Assembly: GCA_026214975.1 (NCBI GenBank) | Contig: JAOBSW010000463.1 | Coordinates: 62,001-126,000, forward strand | From: Gentiana macrophylla | Taxonomy: Eukaryota > Streptophyta > Magnoliopsida > Gentianales > Gentianaceae | Reading direction: 5' to 3' | DNA: 64,000 bases | Shown: piece after piece, positions 10,787 to 22,602 of the stretch | Position numbering within the stretch: position 1 is the stretch's first letter | How the letters are laid out: the number at the start of each line of letters is the position of its first letter | Notes under the pieces: model-generated | Database searches by the model: none | What the model was told of the DNA's origin: nothing | Seen by the model: the letters and a program-made list of their open reading frames with translations, nothing else | Translations under genes and position numbers: made by a program

Positions 10787-12570
10787 TGTTAAGGGTGATT
10801 TTGTACGTTTTATAAGGATATATCTTATATCAATTCTCTCCATATTCGTATGTTTCTCATAGAAATCGAGCTTTATATTGAAATATTGAGCGAATGGTGT
10901 TTTTAATAGTTGAATTGCAAAATGTAACGATTTATGTGCTTAAATTGTGATTTTATGTTATTTTGGGATTGTGTTATGCTTTGGTATATTTTCCTATATT
11001 ATAGATACATATTTTGGCATGCAAGAGGATTAAATGATGAGGTTTTGCATGGAAGAGAAGTGAAATGGAAGGAAGATGGAGATAAAGCTTGGAATGAAGC
11101 TTTCAAGCAGCCGAACTTCCGATGCAGTTCTTGATATGATATACACTGATTTGACTCTCGACCTCAAGAGAAGATTTGTAGGGCTTGAAGAGAGGATTCT
11201 ATAGGATTTTGAATCACTTCATTCCGACTTATGATGCCCGAGATATGAGCGTTACAAGTTTGGATGCTGTTGCTGAAACTAGTGGAAAATCCCGAAATAT
11301 ACTCGGGATACGACGGGCTAGTCAAAAAGGCGTTTTCTGAAGAAGAGTCATTAATGAAAGTTGTAGAGTTTTCCGAGAGCTTAATTATGACATTCGGATC
11401 ATAATTTTTGGAGGTCTACAACTCAAGATATGAATTTTAGAAGTTTGAGTTCATTCTCAAACCAGCGTTCAGGAAGGGAAATCAGGTACAGGATTGGCAG
11501 ACTCCAAGTGAACCAGCGTTCAGAAAGCGTCCAGAGAGCCATGAACGAGCGTCCAATAAGTAGGACGGGCGTCCAGCACCGCCATACTCCCAGCCACCTT
11601 ATTTCTCTATTTAAAGCAGCAGATTTTCCATCTCATACACAGAATTCGAACCCTAATTTCATAGGGGCGGCTCAGGCTGCGTTTTTACTCTATTTTCTTC
11701 CAGTTTATGCAATTAAATTCCTAGATTAGATTAGATAGATTCATGTCTTTTATTTCATCAATTCGAGTTGCAACAAGGATGTTAAGAGGCTAAAACCTCT
11801 TTGAACAAGCATCGTGAAGCCTTCCTTCAACAATTCGATTTTGATTAAGTGATTAATCTGTGAGTTTCTATCTCAAAGTTGTTTCTTTTATCATTATTTA
11901 TTATTGTGTAATGCAATTATATCGAATGATCATTGCTTTGTGATTGTTTTATTGATGAAAATCATATAAACCTTAGATCACCGTGATAAAAGAATAGATC
12001 TTCGATCTAACTAAAACGAGAGTTATTAGATTGATTTTCTAGATCAGAAATTGAAAGATTTCACGCCTAGGTTAGAAAGACTTAATCTTTAATTGAAAGA
12101 TCGAAGATTAGAAAACGAACTTGTCTACGAAAGTGGGTGTTCATGCCTCAGATTAGGTGAATCACGACTTGAGTGGAGATCACGAATTAATCCGAATTAG
12201 AATTGAATGTTGATAGGATAGGTGGATCAATTGCTTGTTCGTTCGTTATAATTTGATTTTAATCCTTTAAACTTGAATTGCTAGATTAGTTTACTTTTAA
12301 TTGCACTCTAGTTTTTATCGCTTTCAATCTTGCCTAGCATTGGATTAATCTCCTCTGTCTAGTTACTTTTATGCATATTTGTTTAGGTTAGTTCTTCGTT
12401 TAGGTTAGTTTCGTGACAATAGTTTAGTTGAAAACAAAAGCTAGGATTCACATTCGTCTAGTTCCCCGTAAGATCGACCCGGCATTAGCCTCCATACTAC
12501 GATCCTTGCACTTGAGGTTAACCGGTTTATTACTTGTTGTTTTATATTGATAAAATCCGGGACAACAACG
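10787..12570 (+). repeat. Gyp-A 3' LTR
   Basis: Begins TGTTAAGGGTGA right after the polypurine tract. It has a GC-rich block of related GCGTTCAG/GCGTCCA words at 11462-11580, then a TATA-like TATTTAAAGC at about 11609 and a leader-like stretch. The end is placed near CGGGACAACA by the pattern GATCGACCCGG about 90 bases earlier, common near Athila/Tat LTR ends. The exact right boundary is not proven because no 5' LTR is in the window. Confidence 0.7.
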
Positions 12571-12606
12571 GTCTACGACCAACTATAATATAGACAGAAG
12601 TAAGGT

Positions 12607-13886
12607 TGGTGACAATAAACTAGCAAGATTATGCAAGTTCAAACGGAGCAAACGAGAGTTTCTGAGGTATTAGTCTAATTACGAGTGATTAGTTATTCCC
12701 CCCATAATATACAATAGTCATCCCCGTTGGTAAATTTTAATTCATTGTCAGCTACCGGTGCAACTCCTAACCCTATATACTTCCATTGTAAGCACAACAG
12801 ACAATCTATACGCAACAAACCTCCTTCGTTGGTTGTATTAGCTCATACGCAATAAGTTATGGAGTTGCCGGCTCAAGTCCGAAAACCTCCCTAGGCAGCT
12901 ATCGAATACGACTAGCACGTTCCTAAGGATCCGTCAAGACAATGTCCAAATTAAAACTTCACTAACAGTCCTTCATGATAATTTACGATGACATGAAAAT
13001 AGTTGATCAGGCTACTACCATGTAAATTAAATCTGTCGATCAACTTAGCTGGCGCCGATTATCATGAACTAGTAATTTACTAGGTATTCTGATCTAACGA
13101 TATCGACAGTCGCAGATCTGAAGAATGCAATCACTACTTAATGATTTCTTCACCAACGAATCAGATATATACATACATGGGGTAAAATAAACTAACTGCT
13201 ACATAATTAAACTAAATAGACAATTAAAACATACTAGTCGAATAGAACAACGACAAATCTACATCTTAGAAAAAACAGAAAATCATACCCTCGAAGATGA
13301 GTGTAGATCTCCCTCAAATATTTTTCTAGGCGAGGACTTCATCGTCTCTCTGACCAGAACTCATAAAATAAATGAAATAAGAACAAAGAGCTTTTATTCC
13401 ATAATACTTGTCTTGAAAATTGTACACACTGAATTCTGAGGCGATGCCTCTTATTTATAGCTAAATAAACCGACTTAGAAACACCTAGAACTACCTCTCG
13501 TCCAAGAAAAAGCGTTTCGGAAGATTCTGGATCCTCGGTAAACCGGCGGAAACTCCCCATTAATCGGGGGTATTTTTTTGTCTTTTTCTTTCTTCCGACT
13601 TAACTTGGAAGGTTATGGAATACCCTAGGCCCAATCCTTTCGTTCATTCCACTCCAAAATTGTTCACAATGCTCAGCCCAATATCTCGTATCCTGAAAAT
13701 AATCAAATAACACACGAAATAATATCGAATAAGGGAAAATAAACGTTAAATGACAAATACTCGACTCATGAACCCGACATATGACATTCAACTCAAATAG
13801 TCCATAATTATAGGTCGAAACAACTATTTTTAGCTCATAATAGATAGAATGTTGATGCCATAGGATAGACTATTTAAGTGTCATCA
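12607..13886 (-). repeat. Gyp-E LTR (Athila/Tat-like), antisense
   Basis: Read on the minus strand it begins TGATGACACTTAAATAG directly after the tract GGCTAGTGGGGGTAGT (13887-13902), contains TATAAATAAGAGGC (about 13447) and ends near ATTGTCACCA. It therefore looks like the 3' LTR of a minus-strand element whose body extends right. The left end overlaps the uncertain end of Gyp-A by a few tens of bases. Confidence 0.6.
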
Positions 13887-14830
13887 ACTACCCCCACTAG
13901 CCCTTTAACAGTCCTCGGCGAGTATCTAGGCCGAATGTACCTCCATGAGCAATCCCCATCAACTACCACATATTCAATAAATATTTCCGGCAGAACACAC
14001 ATCAAGAGACAATCCATAAGCTCCCCATTAATCATTACTTACCATGCATCAATGTGTCATATGATAAATCTTTCGTGATAGTGCATTCGTGAAGAGAATC
14101 AAGTTGTATTAACCCCACAATCTTAACTTACTTGCGCATACACTCACTCACCATGCCTTCAGACTTGGTTACACAACATAGTACCTTAATCGGGCCGGGC
14201 GCACTTGGGGACCGAGTCTTACTCTTAGGTCCTCGTTTGTTTCTAGTTTTATTTCTTCTTTTCCTTTTTTCATCATTTATTTTCTTTTTCTTTTTTTTTT
14301 TCCTTTCTTTTTTTCTTTTTTTCTTTTTTTTTATGCAATAGCCAAGCGTATTACGCTCCATCGGCTCCTCACTCTTTTTTCTCTCTCTCTCTCACAAGTC
14401 CGTTTTATTCCGGTTTACCTTTGGTGGCATTCAAGTTGCTTCCCTTGTCCTACAACAATTTGTTAAAGTATATAGACAGACAAATAATGATTCCCGGTAA
14501 AAACAACTTGTCATCTAATCTCAAAAACTTCTCACTCAAATTACGTGCTCAAATAATTGGGTGCAATGATAGAATCACAATTAATAAGTTACTACTTCAT
14601 GCATTATAACACATGCTCATTCTTCCATAATAAATTGAACATGCTATAGCTAACTTCAAATCGTTCTTGGGCTCCTTTTCTACCGATTTCTTACTCGGAA
14701 CGTGCAATAGGCAAGCTAAAAAAAGTGTTAAAATTTTAAAAATTATTCTTTTTATCGATTACCCAGCTAAGACCGCCTACCCCCCACTTATTATAGCCAT
14801 TGTCCCCAATGACTAATAATAAAACAGAAA
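13887..14830 (-). other. Gyp-E 3' non-coding remnant
   Basis: No coding sequence. It has the LTR-adjacent polypurine tract (13887-13902), a purine-rich strand (T/C-rich on plus, 14250-14335) and a second PPT-like AATAAGTGGGGGGTAGG on the minus strand at about 14778. The same layout is seen in Gyp-B (49150-49960), which supports the assignment. Confidence 0.55.
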
Positions 14831-14982
14831 ATAGACACAATGGCATGTCTAAGCGTCGCCATATGCATATTGTTGAAACATGACTTTCCCTTCTTTCTCA
14901 TGCCTCCCTTCATGAAAGAAAATTAATAACATTCTGGAGTCATGACGGAACAGTTTGAATACATAAATTTATTAATGTTTTT

Positions 14983-15506
14983 AGTAATGTCCCACATAGG
15001 AAAAATAGTAGAATGCTCACCCTCATATAAGTGTGAGACATAAATGTCTCATCAACTCGGGTTAGCCATTTTAGACCAAGCAAGGACGACGGTCTAAGGA
15101 ATTGACCGGACCATTTATGACTCATTTAGCGCTACAAGGCCCGAGTGCAGGGTATTCTGAGAATGGTATCAGAGCCGACTATCAGACGAAACTATGCGCT
15201 GCACCGTACAAGAAGACGGTGTAAAGATGGTCTCTAGTTACCTCTGGTAGGGACGATCCGGGAATAGTCTTGGCCTTCCTAGAGAGGGCGTCAGTCCCTT
15301 ATAAAGGAGGGGGGGGGGGGGGTGAGAATGTAATGTTCCATATAGGAAAAATAGTAGAATGCTCACCCCCATATAAGTGTGAGACATAATGGTCTTGTCA
15401 ACTCGGGTTATCCCTTTTAGATCAAGCAAGGACGACGGTCTAAGCAGTTGACCGGACTATTTATTACTCATTTAACGATACCAAACCGGGGGTCGGGGGC
15501 GTTACA
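14983..15506 (+). mobile_element. TRIM-1: terminal-repeat retrotransposon in miniature
   Basis: Two direct repeats of about 180 bp (14983-15163 and 15329-15506) flank only 165 bases. Directly after the left repeat is TGGTATCAGAGCC (15164-15176), a perfect initiator tRNA-Met primer site, and before the right repeat is a purine tract AAAGGA plus a run of G (15304-15322). The right repeat ends GGGGCGTTACA. With no coding capacity it must be moved by proteins of other LTR elements. The repeats differ at many sites, so it is old. Confidence 0.9.
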
Positions 15507-16500
15507 TTTTTGAGTCGGTTCGTTACATTACACCTTTCTTTCTCAGTTAAGAACAAATTTATTTCTTTTCATTTCATGTCTTTTTAAATGAACATTACTA
15601 AATTAATGGGAGAGAAGCATATCATCTCATCTCCCTCCGTCTTTCCACTTCAATAACAATAACAAATAGTATATATATATATATGCACACTACAATATCT
15701 TGAAATCAATCTCCTATATTTTATTTCACTGGGTGGTGGGATATTGGTAGAATATGTAAAAAAAAAAAAAAGATATATATTGTTTTTTTACGACAAGTTC
15801 ACTGATAAAACGGAAGTGAAACATTGAGTCGTTATTATAAGGTCCTTGCATGTTAGATATATTACTTGTCTATATCGTAGGTGTTATTATTGGGTTTTTT
15901 TTTACTCTCTTTCTCGATATATATATAATTTTGTTGCACATCCGTCACGCGTATCGATGACAATATCAATTAAACACCTACGATAGAATTTTCAAGGTAA
16001 TGTTTTGTTGCCCGAAATTATTGTTGTTAATTTTAGGAATAAATTATTTTATTGGATGAGACCGGATCCCTTTTAGTGAAGAACATCATGTGATTTATAA
16101 AGTGATATCACAAATTAAAGTAAGCTTTGTGTCTTACACACCCCTTCATTTGGATGTGAAGTATTTCGACTCGATTCGAATAAAGTCGAATTGATGTGTT
16201 GTTTGGATTGAATTAGGTTTCGCATTGAATAAAGTGAATATAATGTTTGTAAGAAGACAAAAGTAAGAAAGATAAATTTACTTAATTCAAGATATATAAA
16301 ATGTTTTATTTAAATCAAATTGAATGAAAAGTGAATGGTGTCCGATAGATATTTTATATATTATATTTTATAATGTAATCTGAAGATTCACAGAAGTTCA
16401 TCACTTGAGATGATTCAAGTTCATATTAGACACCATCACTCTCTTAAAATATTAAACCGCCCAAAGCTTTGTTATTCAAAGACAAAACTAAACGAATTTT
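15507..16500. other. Intergenic, AT-rich
   Basis: No gene or defined element. Contains short AT repeats (15671-15685) and an A run (15757-15771). The segment 16140-16440 has the look of a decayed small DNA element, but no paired ends could be fixed. Confidence 0.4.
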
Positions 16501-16505
16501 AGCAA

Positions 16506-16514
16506 CTATAAATT
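16506..16514 (+). promoter_or_regulatory. TATA box of the cysteine-rich peptide gene
   Basis: CTATAAATT lies 81 bases before the first ATG at 16595, a normal distance for a plant core promoter with a short leader. Confidence 0.6.
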
Positions 16515-16594
16515 TTACTACTTTCACCAAGCCAAAGATGTCACAACATATCATTTGAGCATTCATTCATTCACAACATACAGATTAAAGATCG

Positions 16595-16986
16595 ATGATG
16601 TCTAAGCATGTTTGTGCTGCTGTTTTGACTTTGCTAGTTTTGTCCAGTAAGCTTAATTATCCTTTCCTCTTAAAATTTATTAATCAATCGTGTACAAATG
16701 TGTATAGTACAGTATCGTTTTCTAATATTCATTTAAGTTTTTTATTATGCATGCATTTGGAACAGATGGTTTTGGAGCTGATCCTCGTGTGATGGGGAGA
16801 AAAGATCAGAAGCCTGTTGAAGATGCTTCCATTGCCTTTAGTAGGAGAGCCAGTCAGGTTGTATGTACTTGGGCGACTCGTTGCGTAATGGAAAACGACA
16901 TATGCCCTTCGATCGATTGCGGTTGGTGTCATGTGGTTTCGACGGACGGTATAACTCTTTGCTATGGACCGCCAGATGGGAACTGA
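16595..16986 (+). CDS. Secreted cysteine-rich peptide, two exons (90 aa)
   Basis: Exon 1 is 16595-16646 and exon 2 is 16766-16986; the intron has a GTAAGC donor and an AACAG acceptor and joins in frame through an AAT codon. Residues 1-18 (MMSKHVCAAVLTLLVLSS) form a short signal peptide, so the product should enter the secretory pathway. The mature part carries a basic segment (VMGRKDQKP) and six cysteines spaced C-x5-C-x6-C-x4-C-x2-C-x10-C, ending CYGPPDGN. Signal peptide on its own exon is the usual layout of plant defensin-like and other secreted peptides, but this cysteine pattern is not one I can assign to a family. A TATA box, no stop or frame break, and AATAAA at about 17020 suggest an intact gene. 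A second ATG at 16598 would work as well. Function unknown. Confidence 0.7.
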
Positions 16987-17131
16987 GCATTGAGAAAAGT
17001 TCGATGTTGCTATTTAAAATAAATAAGAGTTGAAAAATACCTTTGAACTTTTTTGTTCTGCTGGCGAAAAGCAAACAGAATATGATGTAGCAACGTCGAT
17101 CTGCTTTTATTAGTTTAATATATATTAAGTG

Positions 17132-17214
17132 TTATTAAGTGTTACGAGTATATCCACCCTTGTACTAAACCCCGATTACCTCAACGGCTTGTGATTATAC
17201 TTAAATCACCAACA
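17132..17214 (-). repeat. Copia-2 left terminal repeat
   Basis: Identical to 22427-22509. On the minus strand it begins TGTTGGTGATTTAAG and follows the polypurine tract, so it is the 3' LTR or its first part. Confidence 0.85.
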
Positions 17215-17746
17215 TTCCTCCCCCATTTAAGTGTAATCCTTGGTTTAGCAAAACAACACTGTCATAAAACAAATCAACTCATGCTTCAATGAAAATGTCA
17301 CGAAGATTGAATTTCCATCTAGTATTATTACACATTTCAAATATTCGAGTATTGGGGTGTGTCTAAGCATTGAACCCCTTTACACGTTTTGAATACATGA
17401 AGATAACATACACATGAGTTAATATAACTCCAAAAGCTTATTCTTGACACTAATTAATCAGGCCTTGTGTCCATATCCATTCATGAGCATATAGAAAGCC
17501 AACTCTCGAACTTTCTTGAAGCGGCCAAACTTCATACTCATATAGGTGAGCCTTTATATAATCGTGCACCTGCAATAGCACTTTGTCAAAGACTCATTAT
17601 GAAGAATCCCTTCATCCTTAACTTACAGGTAATAGCACATACCTCGGGATAATATCATGTGCACAAATCTAGATAATAGGCCTTCCACATTGAATTCTGC
17701 CTCTAACATTGTATTAGAAGGGAATTGGGTATCCTATCACCAAGAT

Positions 17747-18025
17747 TCAAATGAGTTGTAAACCCATCCCGATTACAGACTTTTGTACCAAGTCTCTAGC
17801 CAATCCTTTTGTCAAGTGATCAGCTAAGTTATGTTGAGATCTCACAAACACAACCGAAATCACCCCATGAGTGATCAACTCACGAACCGCGCTATGTCTA
17901 ACGCCCAAGTGTCGCGACTTGCCATTATACACTTGACTATAAGCTTTAGACAAGGTAGAAGCACTATCACAATGTATAGAAATAGGTGATATTGGTTTTG
18001 GCCATAATGGAATTTCATATATCAA
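17747..18025 (-). pseudogene. Copia-2 RNase H C-terminus
   Basis: Ninety-two codons with ISIHCDSASTLSKAYSQVYN, then KSRHLGVRHSAVRELITHG and the end motif SQHNLADHLTKGLARD, the conserved tail of plant copia RNase H. It lies next to the 3' polypurine tract. Separated by a frame change from the RT/RNase H segment to its right. Confidence 0.87.
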
Positions 18026-18061
18026 ATTCTAAGCCACTCCGCCTCTTTTACCGGCTCTTTG

Positions 18062-18631
18062 CTAAGGCAACAAATTCCGACTCCATAGTCGAGCTAGTAA
18101 TACATGTTTGCTTTTGGAAGCCCAAGAGATGGCACCTCCTCCAAGCAAGAACACCCAACCACTTGTAGAAGAATGATCATCTACATTAGATATCCAACTA
18201 GCGTCTGAATTTCCTTCTATTACTGAAGGATGTCCAACATAAGTTAATCCAATATCCTTGGTTAACTTAAGATACCTTAGTACACGAGTTACCGCACGCC
18301 AATGATGAATACTCGGATTACTCGTAAACCTGCTTAGCTTTCCAACCGCATAAGCAATATCCGGACGTGTGCTAGTCATAGCATACATCAAACATCCTAT
18401 TACCCGAGAATACTCAAGTTGTGATATCGGATTTCCCGTATTCGGCATGAGTTTCTCATTAGGATCCATGGGAGTGTTAACCGGAGTGGAGTTTTCACAA
18501 TTGAACTTCTTCAACACTTTCTCAATGTAATGAGATTGTGTCAAAGAGAACCCTTTGTCACTCCTTTTTATCTTGATTCCTAGAATCACATCCGCCTCCC
18601 CCATGTCTCTCATAGAAAAGCTTGATGACAA
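18062..18631 (-). pseudogene. Copia-2 RT connection domain and RNase H start
   Basis: Begins SSFSMRDMGEADVILGIKIK, the RT thumb, then LEYSRVIGCLMYAMTSTRPD and HHWRAVTRVLRYLKLTKD, and the RNase H start EGNSDASWISN with its first aspartate. Between 18632 and 18820 the YVDD-containing part is present but interrupted by a stop. Part of the same pol gene as the neighbours. Confidence 0.87.
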
Positions 18632-18820
18632 AAATGCTTTGCAAAGGTCAACCTAATCTTGGTTAGTTCCAAAGATCAACATGTCATCAACATATAAGCA
18701 AATTATCACACCATTACCGGTATCGTCAAATTTGCTATATATACACTTGTCTGATTGATTAATCATAAATCCATGGGACAAGATAACTTCATCAAATTTA
18801 TGATGCCATTGTTTAGGTGC

Positions 18821-20180
18821 TTATTTAAGACCATACAATGATTTAACAAGCTTACAAACCTTATGCTCATTTCTAGGCAAAACAAAACCTTCCGGTTGTT
18901 TCGTATAAATTTCTTCTTCCAAATCTCCATTCAAGAATGCCGTCTTAACATCCATTTGATGGATTACCAGATTGTTAATTGCTGCCAATGCAATCAACAA
19001 TCTTATTGTGGAGATTCTTGCAACTGGTGCATAGGTATCAAAATAATCAATACCTTCTTTTTGCCTAAATCCTTGGATTACTAATCTGGCTTTATATCTG
19101 TCGACAGTGCCGTCAACTTTCATCTTTCTTTTAAAGATCCACTTGCAGCCCAAAGGTTTGCAACCACGTGGAAGATCCGAAAGGATCCACGTGTTGTTTC
19201 CCATTATGGAATCCATCTCATCATTGACGGCTTCTTTCCACAATGACACGTCTCGAGACTCCATAGCCTCCTTAAACGTCTTAGGATCCTCATCAATATT
19301 ATAACAATATGAATATTGGAATCCTACTTCATCTCTTGTTCCTTCTACCAAATAAGTTTGATAGTCGGATCCAAAAGATTTTGCTTTCCTAGCCCTTTTG
19401 CTTCTACGAAGCTCCAAAGGCTCATCTTGAGAATTAATATCATTATTGTTCTCCACTCCAACATTAATAGGAGTTATATCCTTCGGTCTTTGTATAGACG
19501 AAAACCGATTTTCATCAAAGATAGCATCCCTTGATTCAATCACATAATGAACTGCAACTGAATCATTAGGCTCTATAACATAGAACCTATATGCCTTGGA
19601 ATGCATAGCATATCCAATGAATATACAATCAATGCCTCTTTCACCCAAGGTTTTAATCTTAGGCATGGTGAGCCTTACAACAGCCCTACATCCCCAAACT
19701 CGTAGATAACTCAAGTTTGGCTTCTTTTTGAACCAAAGTTCATATGGGGTAATAGGATTCCTTTTATTAGGAACTCTATTTAGTAAATAACAAGCCGTTA
19801 ACATGGCTTCTCCCCAAAATCCCTCACTCAAACCTGAGTAAGATAGCATGGAATTAACCATCTCTTTAAGAGTACGGTTTTCCTTTCCATTATACCGTTT
19901 TTTTGCTTGGCGTGTAAGGCGCCGTAACCTCATGTATAATCCCACATGACCCGAAAAAGGTTGGATCAAAGTATTCACCACCTCGATCGGTACGCAACTT
20001 TTTAATTTTAGAGGTTAATTGCAACTCAACTTCACTTTTATAGATTTTGAATTTATCGATTGCCTCATCTTTAGAATGAAGTAAAAACACATATATGAAC
20101 CGAGTGCAATCATCTATAAAAGTCACTACATATCTTTTATTGCCAAAAAGCGATTGTAGCACAAAAGTCACATAGATCAC
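18821..20180 (-). pseudogene. Copia-2 integrase core and reverse transcriptase N-terminus
   Basis: The first frame (19890-20180) has the integrase core FGNKRYVVTFIDDCTRFIYV and LRTDRGGEYFDPTF with two catalytic aspartates. The second (18821-19981, 386 codons) has MLSYSGLSEGFWGEAMLTAC, the integrase tail RVWGCRAVVRL and IFIGYAMHSKAYRF, then RT with RGCKPLGCKWIFKRKMK, ARLVIQGFRQKEGIDYF and MDVKTAFLNGDLEEEIY. A small overlap between frames at 19890-19981 marks a frameshift inside integrase. Confidence 0.9.
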
Positions 20181-21719
20181 TATGGACTAGATCCAAAACT
20201 GAAGACGACCTTTCAATATTATGAAAAGGCTGTCTAACAATTTTGTTCAACATACATGTATCACATTTATTTATATTCATATCAAAAGATGGAATCAAAT
20301 CATGTTTAGACATTAATAACATACGTTTGTAATGAACATGTCCTAACCGAGCATGCCATAAAACAGAAACATTAATATCATGATTCATACAAACATTATT
20401 CACAACATCATGCTGAATGTTAAGCATAAACATACCATTACAAAGATAACCAAATCCTATAAATACACCACACTTACTTAAAATGTATTTGTCAGACTCA
20501 AAGACTTGTTTAAAACCATCTTTACATAACAAACTACCTGAAACTAAGTTTTTCCGGATCCCCGGAACAAATAAAACATGTTTTAAAGTTACAAATTTGC
20601 CAGAACTAAAAGGTAAAACAACAAATCCTCTTCCACGGATGGCGGCCTTTGACTCGTTTCCCATAAACAGCATGGATCCATCGTTAACAGGTTCATAATC
20701 TTTAAACCAACGTTGATCCTTGCAGACATGCTTTGTCGCACCCGAGTCAATCCACCAAGCAACATCATCATCCTGCACATAAAATGCCTCAGAAAACAGT
20801 GGTACATAATTCATATCCGAATTAAATCCACAAACAATATTCTGACCTTGATGTTTAGGAGCACCTTGGTCCTTAGACCCTTGCCCCGAACTGTTGTTTG
20901 GCCCTTTCTGATTTTTGCCAAATCGACAATCAGCCTTAAAATGCCCAACTTTCCCGCAAACCCAACAAGCACCTTTCGGTTTCTTGTTGGCATCTTTGCC
21001 GTTGTTTTTAGATGATTGCCCTTTCCTTTTCTTCTGGTTCTTTTGAGAACTTTCCCCGGTTTCCACCATATTAATAGAGGAAGAATCCATTGTCTCCTTA
21101 CCCTTGGCTTTACCGTTCTCTTGAGCCCTTAGAGATTCCTCATCATGCAAATGACTACCAAGTTGTACAGAGACAACTCTTCTTTCTTATGTTTGAGAAA
21201 ATGTTTAAAATATTTCCAAGAGGGTGGCAATTTATCACTTATACTAGAAACAGAAATAGACTCATCCATTTCCATTTTATGCTGTGAAAATTGACCCAAA
21301 ATACGAAGTAATTCATTGTATTGTTCCATTACCGACCTTGAATCCACCATGTTATATTTCATGAAGTTTCCAACCAAGAACTTTTTTTGGATACATCTTC
21401 ATCCATGTATTTGGATTCTAAAGAATCCCAAAGTTCTTTGGCAGATTCAACATTTTGATAAATATCGAACAAAGCATCAGACATACCGTTTAGAATGTGG
21501 CCTCTACAAATGTAGTCATCATTCTCCCACTTGTTCTTCTTTCTCAACTCTTCCAGGGGACCATCCTCCAACACCTCTGGCATAGGTGTACTGAGTACAT
21601 ACACAACCTTCAAGGTTGTTAACAAGAAATGCATCTTTCTCTGCCATCTTCTGAAGTTCACTCCCTCGAACTTTTCCAATTTCCCAAAATTTGCAGTCAT
21701 CTCCTTGACACTTGACATT
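20137..21719 (-). pseudogene. Copia-2 gag, protease and GAG-pre-integrase
   Basis: The gag start is MSSVKEMTANFGKLEKFEGV at 21719, followed by RRWQRKMHFLLTTLKVVYVL. A frame break lies at about 21360. The next frame (20137-21150) has a zinc knuckle CWVCGKVGHFKADC, the protease active site WWIDSGATKHVC with an intact DSGA, and the pre-integrase motif VLWHARLGHVHYKRMLLMSK with CDTCMLNKIVRQPF. Particle protein, polyprotein cleavage and integrase zinc binding, respectively. Confidence 0.9.
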
Positions 21720-22509
21720 GTTAAATAAATAACTTTTGTAGATTGTTGTATATTGTGGATAAGGGAACAACAATGTCGAACACAAAACAAAACGCAGAAA
21801 ATTTGCAGAAACTTTATGACTTGATATGAACGTAGAATCGTGAAACACTTTCCAACAAAAGTTATTTGCCCGAATCTTATGCCTAGGGTAACAAAAATAT
21901 ACGTGAGATAAGACTACGTTTTCCTTCAATCTTTAGGCACAAAAGATGAAGAATGCTCTTGGAGATAATTTGCAAGTGTTTTATATTTTTGATAGGATCA
22001 AGGATGCATACATTTGTTGTGTGTATATTCAACAATCTAAAAGCCTGTAAAAGCACTTGGATCCTCTGAAAATTAGTTGTAAGTTCGGATATATAAGTTA
22101 TAACCCAAGTGGAAAGGTGCCATTTGGTTATAACTACCCAAAGAGATCAAAAGGCACTTAAAGGACCTCTTTCCGGACCACACAGCGGCGCCTATGGTCA
22201 TAGGCGGGCGCTGTTAAAAGCCGAACCCGACCAACCCTCTCGAATCACTTTTACACTAGCGAGAAAACCCACAGCGGGCGCTGTCGGTCTGATTCCCAAA
22301 ATCTGATTTTGGTCCTTTAAGCTGGTTTTACGGTCCTTTAAGTGATTTTCCGAACTATACTTGCTTATTTTCCATCCGTATACTCATATACACTTGTATA
22401 GCGTGCACTCCGCACCTCCAAACTTATTATTAAGTGTTACGAGTATATCCACCCTTGTACTAAACCCCGATTACCTCAACGGCTTGTGATTATACTTAAA
22501 TCACCAACA
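21720..22509 (-). other. Copia-2 5' leader and 5' LTR region
   Basis: The non-coding stretch upstream of gag, ending in the right terminal repeat 22427-22509. A palindromic GCGCCTATG/CATAGGCG pair and GCGGGCGCTGT words occur at 22184-22285. If the 5' LTR is longer than 83 bp it lies here; I could not find its inner end or the primer site. Confidence 0.5.
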
Positions 22510-22602
22510 CCAATTGGGTATTCCTTCTACTTCACCCCAATCTAAGGATATATATTTTCACATATATGACAATAATCCAAGAGAATCTTGAGTCTCTTCC
22601 TG

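Larger units (their letters stand above)
1..12570 (+). mobile_element. Gyp-A: Athila/Tat-type Ty3/gypsy retrotransposon, 5' part outside window
   Basis: Domain order is retropepsin, reverse transcriptase, RNase H, integrase, long non-coding 3' region, 3' LTR, all on the plus strand; this is the Ty3/gypsy order. Integrase C-terminal text such as GKSCHLPVELEHRA and the long LTR of about 1.8 kb point to the non-chromovirus Athila/Tat group. The 5' LTR, primer site and gag lie left of the window. Copia-1 (2531-7565) splits it at the RNase H/integrase junction. Several frameshifts and stops show that it is dead. The right end is uncertain because the LTR abuts another element. Confidence 0.85.
17132..22509 (-). 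mobile_element. Copia-2: Ty1/copia retrotransposon
   Basis: Minus-strand gag-pro-int-RT-RNase H in long frames, bounded by an identical direct repeat of 83 bases (17132-17214 and 22427-22509; core starts TGTTACGAG, ends CACCAACA). A polypurine tract AAATGGGGGAGGAA on the minus strand lies beside the left repeat. The body has only a few frame breaks, so it is younger than Copia-1. An 83-bp LTR is very short; the left LTR may be truncated, and no clear target duplication or tRNA-Met primer site was found. Confidence 0.85.

Noticed and set aside
14128..14361. Lysine-rich ORF on minus and phenylalanine-rich ORF on plus
   Set aside because: Both come from the T/C-rich low-complexity tract of the Gyp-E 3' region.
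14983..15506. TRIM-1 as a Cassandra element
   Set aside because: Cassandra LTRs contain 5S rRNA-like promoter boxes; none of the 5S boxes is visible here.
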